A stretch of DNA of 64,000 bases from Cristatella mucedo (taxonomy: Eukaryota; Bryozoa; Phylactolaemata; Cristatellidae), in contig WPIO01000023.1 in the NCBI GenBank assembly GCA_009760855.2, positions 5,260,501 to 5,324,500 on the forward strand, read 5' to 3'. Position 1 is the first letter of the stretch, and each line of letters opens with the position of its first letter. The position numbers and the translations under genes were made by a program. The notes beneath the pieces were generated by a model, which saw only the letters and a program-made list of their open reading frames with translations, was not told where the DNA came from and did no database searches. Positions 24,167 through 35,955 of the stretch are shown piece by piece.

Positions 24167-25303
24167 CGACTAACGGTTAGCTTTGCTGGTGAGTATCTAC
24201 CTTTAGTTAACTCAACCTAAAGCACTTTAGATGTGCATTTGGTGGCCATACATGAATCCAACCTTATGTAGGAAAACTGGAGAAACTTCTCTGAATTAGG
24301 TGAAGAGTCACCACCATAAGTAGCTGGGGTCGGATAAGAGAAAAGGGCATGCCGAAATCGGTGGCAGGGGCCACTCAAATCGGTTGGGATGGATTGTGAA
24401 AATGTGTGGTCTAAATCTGTAGACCAGATGACTACCATAAACAGTGGACAGACAGGAGCCACACGTATCATGCATATCAATCCCAGGGCACTAAATGCCA
24501 CGGACTGATACTTGCACAAATTCATGTATGTGAGAAGCAGCCAGGCAAGCAATGAAAAACACATCGACGTCAGGTGGATCGTTTTTACTTGCACAGCTCT
24601 TTGCTGCATCCTGACACACAGACAGTTGGTTGGATAGAGGCATGCTTGTAGACAGACCCCTGGTCATTTCGAACTATATTAAAACAATGCATATTCTTAA
24701 ATTTTCCTTCAAATAGAGTCAGCCAAAACTGGCTTGGGTGGCACACTTAAGACTATTGCGGTTAAGTTAGCCACGTATGGGTGTTTAAGAGGCATATGAA
24801 CCGCCTACCTATCAGGCTTTATGCTACAGTGCCGCTTTTTCTTGTTGCTGCATAGCTGCTCAGAATGACTTGATGTGCAGTCAGTTCCTGAGGCCTGATT
24901 GCTTGGATAGGGCAGCACATGCATGAGCTGAAGCTAGGTGACCTAGTGCCGGCTTATCCTACCCTTACTGTGCTCAAATGAAGTGACCAAGTATTTTGAT
25001 CTGGTTATGCTTAGCGTTCTTATTTGCAGCAACATAATACGAAATTTGTTAAGGTTTGCTGAACCTTGACCTTGGCTACGACCTACCAATCATTAGCAGA
25101 GCTGGATGGTAGGCTCCCCGTCTGGCATTTCCCCTTGCTTGGGGGGCTTGACCCCCACTACGGCCATGTCGAAAGTCAAATGTAATCCTGGGTGCTTCTA
25201 GAAAGTGGTCATTGCATGGCTGCATGTGCAATCTTAAGTACTACACCTATAGAGGGATCCTGTCATGGCTTCACAGCATTGATGGAGCTGTATACACCTA
25301 GAG
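24167..25303. other. Non-coding (probable TDG intron), nothing recognised
   Basis: A hydrophobic 130-codon open frame on the minus strand (24217-24609) has no family resemblance and no exon signals. I do not call it a gene. Confidence 0.35.
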
Positions 25304-25558
25304 CAGTGGTTCTCAACCTGTGGGTCGTGACCCCTTTTGGGGGTCGAACGACCCTGTGACAGGGGTCGCCTAAGACCATCGGAAAACACACATGTCCACA
25401 TTTGTGCACAATAATTTAATGGCTGTGACAGGGGTCGCCTAAGACCATCGGAAAACACGCATGTCCACATTTCGCACAATAATTTAATGGTTGGGGGTCG
25501 TCACAACATGAGGAATTGTATTAATGGGTCGCAGCATTAGGAAGGTTGAGAACCACTG
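25304..25558. mobile_element. SPIN-like hAT miniature transposon
   Basis: Terminal inverted repeats CAGTGGTTCTCAACC and GGTTGAGAACCACTG bound a 255-bp element. Near-8-bp direct repeats flank it (acctagag / agctagag, one mismatch), as expected for hAT. The subterminal sequence, gtgggtcgtgacccc, ggtcgaacgaccctg, ggggtcgcctaagaccatcg on the left and catgaggaattgtatt, gcagcattaggaaggttgag on the right, matches my recollection of the SPIN ('Space Invader') family known for horizontal transfer across animals. It encodes no transposase and contains an internal direct duplication (gtcgcctaagaccatcggaa twice). Confidence 0.85.
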
Positions 25559-25954
25559 AGCTAGAGCCTGCATATTATGACAAATGGCTATATCATCGGA
25601 CTAAGTTGTGTAACCCATGAAATAGAAATGGGGTTTCACAGAATTAGCCTGAGGAGCCAAGCAAATAGTTCATGCTGTTAATGTGATTTTAGTGCTGATA
25701 GCAACTATTCCATTTGACTGGGTTATCTGTTGAATGCGCCACATGTTGCATTGCTGTCTTTGGGGCCGAATCTTTTCGTTTTTTGGTATTATGCATTCCA
25801 AGACAAGGTTAAGTGAACAAGTGTTGACTCATTAGTTACGACTCTTATTGCAGTTAATCTGCAGCCACACCTAAGCAATTTTGGTTCTGTTTGGTCTGCA
25901 TTTGTGGGGCATTTAGTATAATGCTCCGTTGGGTGCTCTACTTAAGTGTTAGCC

Positions 25955-26020
25955 TAAAGATATGGTTAGCGCACTTGAGACCTAGGTCGTGGGTTTGAGT
26001 CTCGCAGTAGGCAATCCTTT
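25955..26020 (+). repeat. tRNA-like / SINE fragment
   Basis: An A-box-like gatatggttagcgcacttg is followed by cctaggtcgtgggtttgagtctcgc, a B box of GGTTTGAGTCTC type. The terminal GCCTA and TAGGC could pair. At about 62 bases it is too short for a functional tRNA and has no full anticodon arm, so a SINE head is likelier. Confidence 0.4.
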
Positions 26021-26571
26021 ATTGCTCACTGCTGCTGCTGCTGGTGATTGCCGTTGAGGCTCATCTGCTGCTGTGTAAGTGAGGCATATCAGCTAACCTT
26101 TTTATAAACAGGCTCTGCAAGTGCTAACTGACTGCTACTGAAGTATGACTTGACCTACCAATATTCTAGCTATTTGGCAGCAGTTTTGTCTGATGTTTGC
26201 ATGTTTCTATCATCTCAGCATGCGCTGTCTATGTCGAACAGACTCGAAACTGCCCGTAGCAGCTACACACTCTCTCTTTCTAGCTTTATTGTTTCTGCTA
26301 ATGGATTGTCTTTTATACTTGATCAAGGTTGCCTAAAGGCTCTCTACAAGAATTTTTTGCAAAATTAAGTACTCGGCTTTAGCATATGAAGAGTGTAGCC
26401 AGCCATCTTACTAGGTCACATCCTAGTTCATGGTTTGATCGGTTCATTTTATTTCACGTCGTTGCTGTGGAGTGCCTAGAGTATATTCTATAGCGTAGTG
26501 TATTCTTACTGGAATCTGTGAACAAGCTTTTGATCAGCTTAGCAGGCAATGAAAGCACTCCTGTCTTGTAG

Positions 26572-29500
26572 GCATATTAAGCAAGAATTGCCAGACGGCA
26601 TGGTTGAGGCCCATAAGCTAGATGAGCAGACGGCTGCTGCTTATGCACAGCCACTGGAGACAATGCCAACGTCTTCAAGAAGGAAGTACACCCGTAAAAC
26701 TAAAACTATGGTCGCCGACGGTCTTGGCACCGTACCGGTCACTCCTGCAGTCACTCGTAAGCGAGTCAAAAAAGAGCCCGTGGAAGGAAGCAGAAAGAGA
26801 CTGAAAAAAGAACCCGTCGGCAGTGGGGATGCAGCAGCACAGCAGGTGAAACGAGAGGTCGGCGAGGCCAGCAAACTTAAGCAACAGCTGATCACTGATC
26901 ATATGCCAGCAGTAAAAAAGAAGCGGGACCGCTTTAATGGGCTGACAGAGGAAGAGGTACTAAAGCGCACCTTACCGGATCATCTTGCCTTGGGGCTGGA
27001 CATAATGATTGTAAGTATTTCTTTCTTGACAACTTTTTGTCTCGGTTTTTTGTAAGGAATGGGTACTGGCTAAGCTCAGCTTATGCTTGCTTTTGTGCCT
27101 TGGGCTTAGTGATCAAGGTATTTTCTGCTGCCGCTGGTAGTAGGTTCTTTGTACCCCTGAAGAAATTGACTCTGTTACACCAAAGTTGTATAGTCATTGC
27201 GATGACTTTGTGGTGCTATATATGCTGGTGCTTGGCACCATGTTCATTGGTGGAGCAGAATATAAAATGCGTGCGAGGGCATGCATTTTCGTGCACTATG
27301 GGTGTTTGTATTTGGAGCTGAGACGAAACACTGAGTATGCACCGTTGGTAAGAGATGAATGAAAAGGTTTGAGTGATGAATGCGTGGCCGAGCACGAGTA
27401 ATCATACGAGTTGAACTGGCCACACAGTAATATGCTAAAACTGTCACTGACGAAATTTTTAGAACTGCAGTCAGACATTGCTGTGTTAGTGATGGTCGTA
27501 GAGGTACGAACACTTGAGTTTTGACTTACGGACCGAATTGGCTTTGTGCATTCATTTAACAGGTCGGAATCAATCCTGGCTTAACAGCTGCTTTTGTGGG
27601 TCATCACTATGCTGGACCAGGCAACCATTTCTGTAAGTTACTAGCATACTTTATCCGTCGTGTTTGATGCTTGAAATTGCATGATTACTTCATGTTGCTG
27701 CTTTTCATGTTGTTGCTTTAGTTGCTGCAATTTATCTTATTTTCTGCTGTAATCGTGTCTGGGCCTTTGCACCTGCACAGCCACGCTATTAATATAATAA
27801 TATATAATAATAATATTGCACTTGATAAAGCGCCCTCAGAGAACTTAATCTCTTTCTAGGCGCTTTACATTTGCTGCAAAGTGATACGCAATAGAATAGT
27901 AAGTAAAATCATGCTTGAAAAACAAACAAAATGAATAACATGGTTAGGGGTTACATGCACAGGGTCAGCATGCAAATGTGGTTAGTGGCAGCATGAACAG
28001 TGTCAGCACCCATAAGCACATCGAGGACGAATCACAAGGACCCACTAAATGCTGTCCTAAATAGGTATGTTTTTAAGTTTCTTTTAAATGTGGTCAGGTC
28101 AGGGAATGTTCTGATGCAGGTCGGGAGGGAGTTCCAGGCTGTGGGAGCATACGAGCTAAATGCACGGTCTCCAAAGGATTTAAGGTTTGTACGAGGTATT
28201 TTTAGACTGTTGGATTCCGAAAAGCGAGTGGTACGATGCTTGGCCTGATGGGGTAGTATATCTGACAGATAGGCTGGAGCCATAGAATGAAGAGACCTAA
28301 AAGTGAGCGACAAAACCTTGAAGTCAATCCGTTGCTTGACTGGTAGCCAGTGCAGGTCTGCGAGAAGTGGAGTAATGTGGCAACTGCGACGCTCACGACA
28401 GACAAGCCTAGCTGCAGAGTTTTGCACCAGCTGCAATCGCCTGATCGCACATGCTGGTAGGCCAGTAAGCAGTGAGTTGCAGAAGTCGAGACGAGATGTC
28501 ACGAATGCATGGACCAACTTGGACGTGGTATCCTTATCTAAACAAGCCCCAATTTTAGCAATGTTATGAAGCTGAAAATAGGCTGATTTGACTGTGGAGC
28601 TGATGTGGTCGTCTAACGAGAGGTCGCTTTGGAATATGACACCTAGATTTCGAGCTGATGCAACTGGAGATATGCTGGCAGAGCCAATTTTGAAAGTCAG
28701 CCTTTCCAATTTCTGAATAACACTAGGTTTGCCCATAACTAGTAAGTTAGTTTTGTCATCGTTTAGTTTTAGAAAATTTGCTGCCATCCATGATCGGATG
28801 TCATCAATGCATGCAGCAAGTGAGTTGAGAGAATTTGAGGTGCTCGAAGGCTGCGAGGGATCAAAGCAAAGGTACAACTGAGTGTCATCCGCATAGAAGT
28901 GAAAGCCTAGATTGTGCTTGGCAATCACATCAGCGAGAGGGAGAGCATAAACCGTGAAAAGGACCGGACCTAGCACAGAGCCCTGAGGTACTCCATATTT
29001 CAGAGGTACTTCAGATGATCTTTGTCCATTCACGTCAACACTCTGGAGTCTCCCACTGAGATAGGACCTGAACCACTGCAGAGCAGTGCCAGTGATGCCC
29101 AGGCGAGATGAGAGGCGCTCTAGAAGTACTTTGTGATCGATGGTATCAAAAGCTTAATATTAGAGTCTGTCTATTGTCTGCATCCATAGTATCTGCATAT
29201 GTAAACTTACTAGTCTCTCTCACCCTCTGAATGCAGTTAAGTAACATGTCCTTTCCGATTATGTGCAGCTATGCCAGTGTCAGCTGCAGCCAGAGGTGGG
29301 ATTATCAGACCCCAGGTAATCTAGACGTCTTGAATGTAACCTAGTATAGATTTTGTAAAAAGCACGTCGAGAGTACTTTCGGTAGGGCAAATGGTAGAGG
29401 GTAAACCAAAGTGTGGACGGTTGTTGGTATACCCTATTTAATGCAGATTTCTCCAACTATTTTTGGAACATTCCCTAGAGATCAAAGGGGAGCAGCCAGT

Positions 29501-32500
29501 TTATCTCTTGCCTAATAGCAGTCTTCCAGTGGCTGGTAATGGTATGATTTTAAGAAACCATTACATCTTGCTTGCATATATAAATATATAACTATAAAGC
29601 TTCGTTATATTTAAAAGGTTTATATGTGCACTTTAGAGATCTACTGTAAATGATTATGTCGATTGCAATAATTATAATAAGAGGAAGAATGATAAAGCCC
29701 GTTTATAGTAGCCGAAGAGAACTAAATCTGTTTCTGGGCATTTCACATGGACTTTAAAGCAAGCATATTTATTGGTGACAAAAACATGCACTATTGTAGC
29801 ATTTATAAGCTAGCATTTATAAGCTTGCATTTATAAGCACTTAAGAGACAATTCGTGTAGGTAAAGCATATTCTTCAAACAACAGGTTGGCCATTTAATT
29901 GCTGCGATTAAATTTTTTTACGTCTGTTTATTCACTATAGTAGCAGTTGCCTGAGAGTTACAGACTTTTGATGCATTAAAGCTTAAGGGAAAGGGGGGTT
30001 TGGGTGAAATTTTTTAAAAATTTAGTCTTGGAAATTCGCCTGTTAAAAGACAAACTAGTTATAAATGCAGTCCCAAATTTTGGTGATTGGCAGATGACCG
30101 AAACACGGTGAATAGCATTACTTTGTAAGACCTATGTACGCGTGAGTTATGCCCTACCCCCTCTAGGATTTATCTCCGCAAAGCACATTTATTGATATTA
30201 CTCAAAAACTAATTGCACGATCGCATAGCTGTTGTGATGACCTTCTGATGACCGGTAAAAATTAAGGTCATGTTTTTCCTGGTCTTTAAAAAAATGAGCA
30301 AAATCAACTGACATTACACCATGCACTGCAAAAATATCCTACTGTCCTCAACAGATGCAAAAGACTTGATTCAATAGTAGCCGTATCTCAACAACAAAAA
30401 TAAAAAAATTGAAATGTTAACTGTCTATGCATATGTGAAAAATCCAAGCTTAATGACATTAGGAACATCTGCAGCTGTACTTACGATACCTATAGTCATG
30501 ACAACCTGGGCTCCTATAGAACTCTTTAATGCCAGCATATATTCCAAATATCACATCGCTGGCTTGCAAATTTACCGTTCTGTAGAATGTTTGTGGTACA
30601 AAGACAATTCTTAAGAAACACTATTAAAGGCAACCGATGATTTAAAGGCATGCAAACGATTAACACAAAGCTTGAGTCACTCGGTTTACTGTCGTACAAC
30701 TTTCAAGACATACCAAGCAGCATATACATCAAGCTTCACGTCGATGAGATCATTATTAGCATATATGTGACATTTGCACGACAACTGGTCAATATGACAA
30801 AACGTGTTGGACGACAAGAAGCCAGCTCACCGTCGAAATAGGTCTATATACTAAGGACCGACGAAATTATGTGTACGAACAAGCATTCTTTCCAAATTTC
30901 AAGTTGATCGGATCACTCTTATTGGAGCTATGACATTAGATGCCGAGATAACAAGATGCAAAGGCATTTGACTTGGTCGGGAAGTTGATCTCGGTCATGA
31001 ACGGTATAGAAGCTACAGAAAAAGACAGCGCTGTGCATCTCAAACATCTTTACGAATACGTGAGCCTTAAAAACTATTCTGTAGCATCACCTGAACATTA
31101 CAACGATAGCCGGCATGCTTGCAAGATCAAGACCACCTGTCAGACCAGCGACCACTGACACCTGGTGTCTGACCCAAGTTGGTCAAACTAATCTTAAGCT
31201 ATAAACGGCATAAATGGGAACGTAAAATCACCTCAGTTTCCCTTGAATTGAATTGACATTTTCAGACATTTCCAGTAAACGAAGCGCTAGTTCCATCTAA
31301 GTCATCACGCTGACCAGCCGCCGGACGAAGGCCCACTCGTGGCCGTTGCCTTATGGGTTATGGCCACTACAGGAACCGGGTCAGCATTCCCAGAATTCAG
31401 TGTGTGCATTGGTAATGGACATCTTAGTTACCTTGGCCCGTCGGCATTAATTTATGAATACATTATCCCTAATGATAGTCTAGTTGCCGAACAAGTCACT
31501 TACGGTTTGTGAGTCAATGTAGATATACCAATTTAAACATATGTCTGGAAGTAAATAAGGAGTTAGGCCTTAAATAGGCTTTTCCAGCTGGTTATTATAA
31601 GCAGCAGGGGGAGACAACACTTTTAGTTACCGAGTTGTCGCTTTTTTGTTGTGTTATTACTACCAGTATGACGGTTGGCCTCGAGAGGGGTGTCATTTTT
31701 TTGAAAAAATAAATGTTTTTTCATATTTTAAAGTAATGTTCTGTAGGTTCATTAAGAGCTGAGTGGCTTATATTTACAGAGTTCACCAGAAAACTCGCAG
31801 TTCGGATTCTGTCATTCAAAGAAAATTATTTTACTGAGCTCGACGTACTACTTCCGGTCTTTCAAAATAATTATATTTACCATGTTTCGGTCATCTATCA
31901 ACCTCCAAAATTTGGATTGCATTTCAAACTAGTTTTTCTTTTAATAGGTAAATCTCCAAGACTAAAAGTTGCTTCACCAAAAACCATCCTTCCCCCCCCC
32001 CCCCCGACGGCAGGTCTCCAAACGGCATGAGTATTGTTTGAGGCATTATCATCCAACCCGAGTGAGTAGGTGGAACAAGGGGCACCCGAGAAATCTATCT
32101 GTAACAAAGAATAACTGGGTCTGGTGCTAGATTTTTTAATCGACCACTAAAAGTGCTAAGAAACAGGTTAAGTTCTCTGATGGTGCTGTAAATATGTATT
32201 ATCATTATTATTAAAAATTAATATTGTTAAAAGTTAACGTAGGTTTCAGTACGATGAATTATAAAGTACTGTTTGGTTGATTTAACGGCCATGTTGATGT
32301 AGCAACAGAGAGGTTTCGTTGCTATCGCTCTGCTTGAAGGTGGTGAACAAGAATTGCCTGCAACATTACTCCACCACTCGACCTGGGCTGTAACGTGTGA
32401 GCACCTTATCCCTGGGTTAAGACCCAGAGGTCTATGGGAGCTTGTGCAGGCTTCACCTCACACAACAAAGAGCAGTGAGAAGCATGTAGCAATTATTAGA

Positions 32501-35208
32501 ACGGTTTAGGAAGTAAGTAGAACTGAACTTACAGATCAAGGTGAATGGAAAAATATGCCAAAGTCTTCAGCAGGAGAGAACACGTCAACGAAGGATGGTC
32601 ATGGAAGTGGGTTTCGGTGGAAAACCCGTGGAGCAAAAATAAATGATTTGATACAGCTCATATTTAGTCCTGAGAGAACCTGCTGGAGCAAAGAGGCTAA
32701 GACTAGAGTAGCAGTTCACTTGAGTCAGAAAGAGTGATGTTGCTGGGCCTTGTGGGTCTGCGTAAGCTTGTAGCTCTTTATCTGTTGGTCAATCAGGAGC
32801 CATTGCAGCTCCTTGGGCATAGGGGACATCTTGACTGAATGTTTTGAATTTTAGACCACCTTATTGCTATATTCTTCACTCACTATGGAGGCATAGTGGC
32901 TTTTTCGGTAGTCCTGCTAATATTCTGAGTTTCAGTTGTCTGGTCTAGGATGAACTGTGGCGATAGGAAGAATTTAGCCTGCCATGTCAGTAAGTTTCTT
33001 ATATCTAGACCGGGGACCGAACGTGGTGACTAGCTGAGGAGCTCTACTGGATAAAAATTGTAAACGTCATGTGGTTGCCTAATAAGAGTACACCAACAAT
33101 ATGAGTGCTTAATGAAGGTCGCACTATAGCACCACCAATTGGATGAGCAAAGCCCTATATTGCACACGTACATTTAGGGTGCCCTATTAGCAAGAGTTTG
33201 GTTTTACCATCGTTTGTCTTAAAAAGGAAATTGACCTATGCTCGTGGCCATAATTTCTGTAAGGCAAGCGTTTAACTATCAATCGCTACAGCTCATTCCG
33301 GCGGCTTGAATGACAACTACAGCTCTGTGTCGGCAGCTTAGGTGTGATAGCCCATGCCACAGGCTTCAATGCATTCTCCTGTAGCTCTGTATAGATATAG
33401 AAAACTGTATGGAAAAAACAGCAATAAACCAAAACTATGGAGCTCCTTTAGGTGACTGGTCTGCTGGATCAGACTTGACCACTTGTGGTCAGACTATAAT
33501 GATTTGATCACGTCAGACCTCATCGGCCAGACTGACTGTTTCCGATCGTCTATCTGGATTCTATCTTGCCTGCTCATCAGTATTTCATAATTAAAAGTAC
33601 AATTCCGTGTTCAGTTTCAACTATGAGAGTGCATGCTGTGGCTTCATTAGCATCCTGGTGAATTATCTCAAATGATATTTTCGACGCGATACTATTATAG
33701 TAGTACTATCACTGTCACAAAGGGCCCAACCTAAGTGTGATGCCCGTCACTTGTGCCTATGGGTACCACGTATTTGTGCAAGTACTTGAGTCCTTTCTTT
33801 CAGGGAAGTGCTTGTACCTTTCGGGCTTAATACCAGAACCCATGAGCGCATATGAGGACTTCAAGCTACTAAAATATGGAATCGGCTTCACTAACATCGT
33901 AGAGAGGACTTCTAAAGGAAGTGCTGATCTTACTAGGTAAGCACGACTATGCAGCTTAGCATGGCATTCGAGTGCTCTTGTTCTTTCAGTGCATGCTTTG
34001 TAGAAGCACCGTGTGCCATTTGTTACAGGAAGGAAATAAAAGAAGGTGGAGAGGTCCTGAAGGAGAAGATACTTAAATTTCAGCCCAAAATTGTGGTCTT
34101 CAATGGCAAAGGTATTAGCTGCTCACTCTTGATTGTTCTGCTTCTTCTGTTCTGTATTCCGCTCTTTGCTTATTCTGTCATGTTATCTGTGAGCAGACTT
34201 GCGAATGCAGGAAAAGCGTTGCAATATTTTTACAGGAATCTATGAGATTTTTGCCGGTCATAAGAATTTTCACTTTGGAAAGCAGCCAGAGCCATTTCCG
34301 GAAACCAAATGTGTAAGTTGCACCCTTTGCCTTCAGATTTAAGATCCGATTTGCTCTCTTGGTCAGGATAGCTATATTTTTGTCTTTGAAACTCAGTTAT
34401 GCTTGTTGCTTTTTGCAAGCTAGTCATGTGTGACCCAATAATGCTGACGTGGTTTTAGACGGTGTACGTGGTGCCGTCGTCCAGCGCTCGCTGCACCCAG
34501 TTGCCTAGAGCCGTCGATAAAGTACCCTTCTACGTGGCACTGAGGAAGTTGCGTGACTTCCTCCGAGGTGACATGCCATCGTTGGAAGATTCCGAAGTGA
34601 CCTTTCCTGACATTGAGCTAAAAACAGCACCTAAGAAGGTGAAAAACGAAGCCGTTGAAGAAACCTCGGGTGTGCTTGCAGACGGCGTGAATGGCGCCCT
34701 GGGAATGGCCAGGGCGCCGGCCAAACGTGCCAAAAAAGAGCCGGCGGTAAAAAAGGAGTCCGTGACTGTAGAGCCCATGATGGCCCCTCAGGACAAAGAT
34801 CTGAGCGCGCTTCTGCAGAGCTATGCGGCTGCTGCCACTCAGCCTGGTCCACTTCCACGAATCAAGGAGGAATATGCCACTCGGGGCGACTCGTACGGGG
34901 TCATCTCAGCATTGCCGGCTTGCTCTTACGGCGTTGTTGGCCATGGAAGCTACCCAGTGACTGGCTATCCTATGTACACACCGTACTGGAGCTATATGAC
35001 AATGGCCGCAGCCGGCATGGGCATGCCACCGCTGCCCTTGCAGCCCAGACCGCCGCTGACTGGTTCGGCAGGGTCCTCCCCCACAGCATCTAATGTTAGC
35101 AGCTTGACGCAGGCATCGCTCGAGTCGTTGCCAAAGGCCGACTCCAAGGCCACTGTGACCAACTGGCTGCAGTCCATACCGAACCACGTTGACCCACTCA
35201 TTGACTGA
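26572..35208 (+). CDS. TDG: G/T mismatch-specific thymine DNA glycosylase (TDG), exons 2 onward
   Basis: Six exons join in frame: 26572-27010, 27563-27632, 33804-33936, 34029-34111, 34236-34312 and 34459-35208. They give about 517 residues plus the N-terminus. TDG removes T (and 5-formyl/5-carboxyl-C) from G mispairs in DNA, in the nucleus. The first exon here is Lys-rich and disordered, ending in [18 protein letters not shown]. Exon 27563 has the catalytic motif GINPGL (Asn codon 27572-27574) and [11 protein letters not shown]. Exon 33804 has [12 protein letters not shown], exon 34029 has KIVVFNGKG, and exon 34459 has the DNA-contact loop VPSSSAR with the wedge Arg at 34489-34491. A long tail follows, rich in SUMO-type KxE sites and ending in NWLQSIPN. 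All catalytic residues are present, so it should be active. The acceptor at 26572 needs two codon bases from an upstream exon. The 6.2-kb third intron holds a LINE and a foldback element. Confidence 0.9.
27790..29156 (-). mobile_element. LINE family A, youngest copy, with an open RT region, in a TDG intron
   Basis: On the minus strand a frame stays open from the truncation point (about 29156) to a stop at 28032. It includes [62 protein letters not shown] and AWNSLPTC. The standard tail (gcgcctagaaagagattaag in reverse) and ATT repeats lie at 27790-27880. Reverse transcriptase motifs before GVPQGS, and the endonuclease, are missing. Sequence ttaatat occurs at both edges (about 27788 and 29155), a possible target-site duplication. 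It lies antisense inside the TDG intron. Confidence 0.85.
29690..29770 (-). mobile_element. LINE family A, very diverged 3' tail
   Basis: gataaagcccgtttatagta, gagaactaaatctgtttctg and ggcatttcacatggacttta follow the order of the reversed family A tail with many substitutions. Confidence 0.4.
29990..32005. mobile_element. ~2 kb foldback element with long inverted ends, in a TDG intron
   Basis: The left end (about 29990-30115) reads gggggtttgggtgaaat, tttagtcttggaaattcgcc, agacaaactagttataaatg and gatgaccgaaacacggt. The right end (about 31885-32003) carries the reverse complement of each block, reading toward a C run at 31987-32004. The terminal inverted repeats are therefore about 120 bp, imperfect, starting with a G run. 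The interior of ~1.75 kb shows no transposase; a 61-codon frame at 30973-31158 is the only one above noise. The family is not recognised, and target duplications are not evident. Confidence 0.6.
32165..32218 (+). mobile_element. LINE family A tail fragment
   Basis: aagaaacaggttaagttctctgatggtgct then tattatcattattatt. A short, diverged 3' tail. Confidence 0.5.
32735..33430 (-). mobile_element. LINE family B, old decayed copy
   Basis: Follows the minus-strand copy at 37400-38000 in order: gggccttgtgggtctgcgta, ggagccattgcagctccttg, gtacatttagggtgccctat, gagtttggttttaccatcg, gacaactacagctctgtgtc. It is extensively mutated, with no open frame left. It lies in the third TDG intron. Confidence 0.6.
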
Positions 35209-35508
35209 ATCGTTGCTAGTCGGTTAGCCTGTGTGGCCAGTAAAGAAGGGCTCGACCGAATATCGCCACGTCAAGAAAGCCTGCTCTCAGAAGAGCCCGT
35301 GTCTGCTTCCTGCTGGAGAGCTGTACGATCTACTGATTGCTTTCCTGTGCCTATAAGCACAATCCTGATGTGGTGCTGCAGCTAGGGATCGGGTTTCTTT
35401 ATCTCTGACAACCGTCTGCAGGCGAGCATTTTAGTTGTACAATTGTACAGGGCTATTTGTACCTGTCATTTATCATGACCTCTCTCATCTCTGTTCTCTG
35501 TCTCTGTC

Positions 35509-35545
35509 TCTCTCTCTCTCCTCTCCTCTCCTCTCGCTCTCTCCC
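35509..35545. repeat. (TC)n tract in TDG 3' UTR
   Basis: A pyrimidine-only CT-rich run about 300 bp after the TDG stop codon. Confidence 0.7.
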
Positions 35546-35949
35546 TTGATGGAGGTTGTTCCGACAAGCTACTGCGGTAGGCTGAGCAGGTTCTTTCCAA
35601 TAGAGCAAGCATTGGACTCCTTGTGAGCACGGTTCTTACTGCTGTACTCCATAGTACGTTTCTTCACAGGTCTACGTAAGTCTTTCTAGGTGCACTTAAT
35701 TGGCAAGGAGACTGCCTGTGTGGTGGCTCCTAGAAGGACCTTCCTTATTGTTCTGTCTAGTTTACTCTGCAAGCATATTTAATTGTGCGATTCCCTACCC
35801 ACGTCGTCGGCAGTTGATGCCGCTACTGTTTGACGAAAACAGCAGTTACTGTCCATTAGTCATTTGAAGTTTTCTCTTACTCGTACGAAGAGCCAGCACT
35901 GCTATCCAACCTACTGCCAGGATAATGTGCCTGTATGGCTATTTCTGAC

Positions 35950-35955
35950 AATAAA
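35950..35955 (+). terminator. Probable TDG poly(A) signal
   Basis: AATAAA on the coding strand, 742 bp after the TDG stop codon, implying a 3' UTR of about 760 bases. Confidence 0.5.

Noticed and set aside
25955-26020. A functional tRNA gene
   Set aside because: Only about 62 bases, no proper anticodon arm; better explained as a SINE head.
19168-26580. Direct splice of the 19168-19207 exon to the TDG exon at 26572
   Set aside because: The phases do not match (one base left, two needed). An alternative acceptor at 26556 restores the frame but has a poor pyrimidine tract, so I left the link open.
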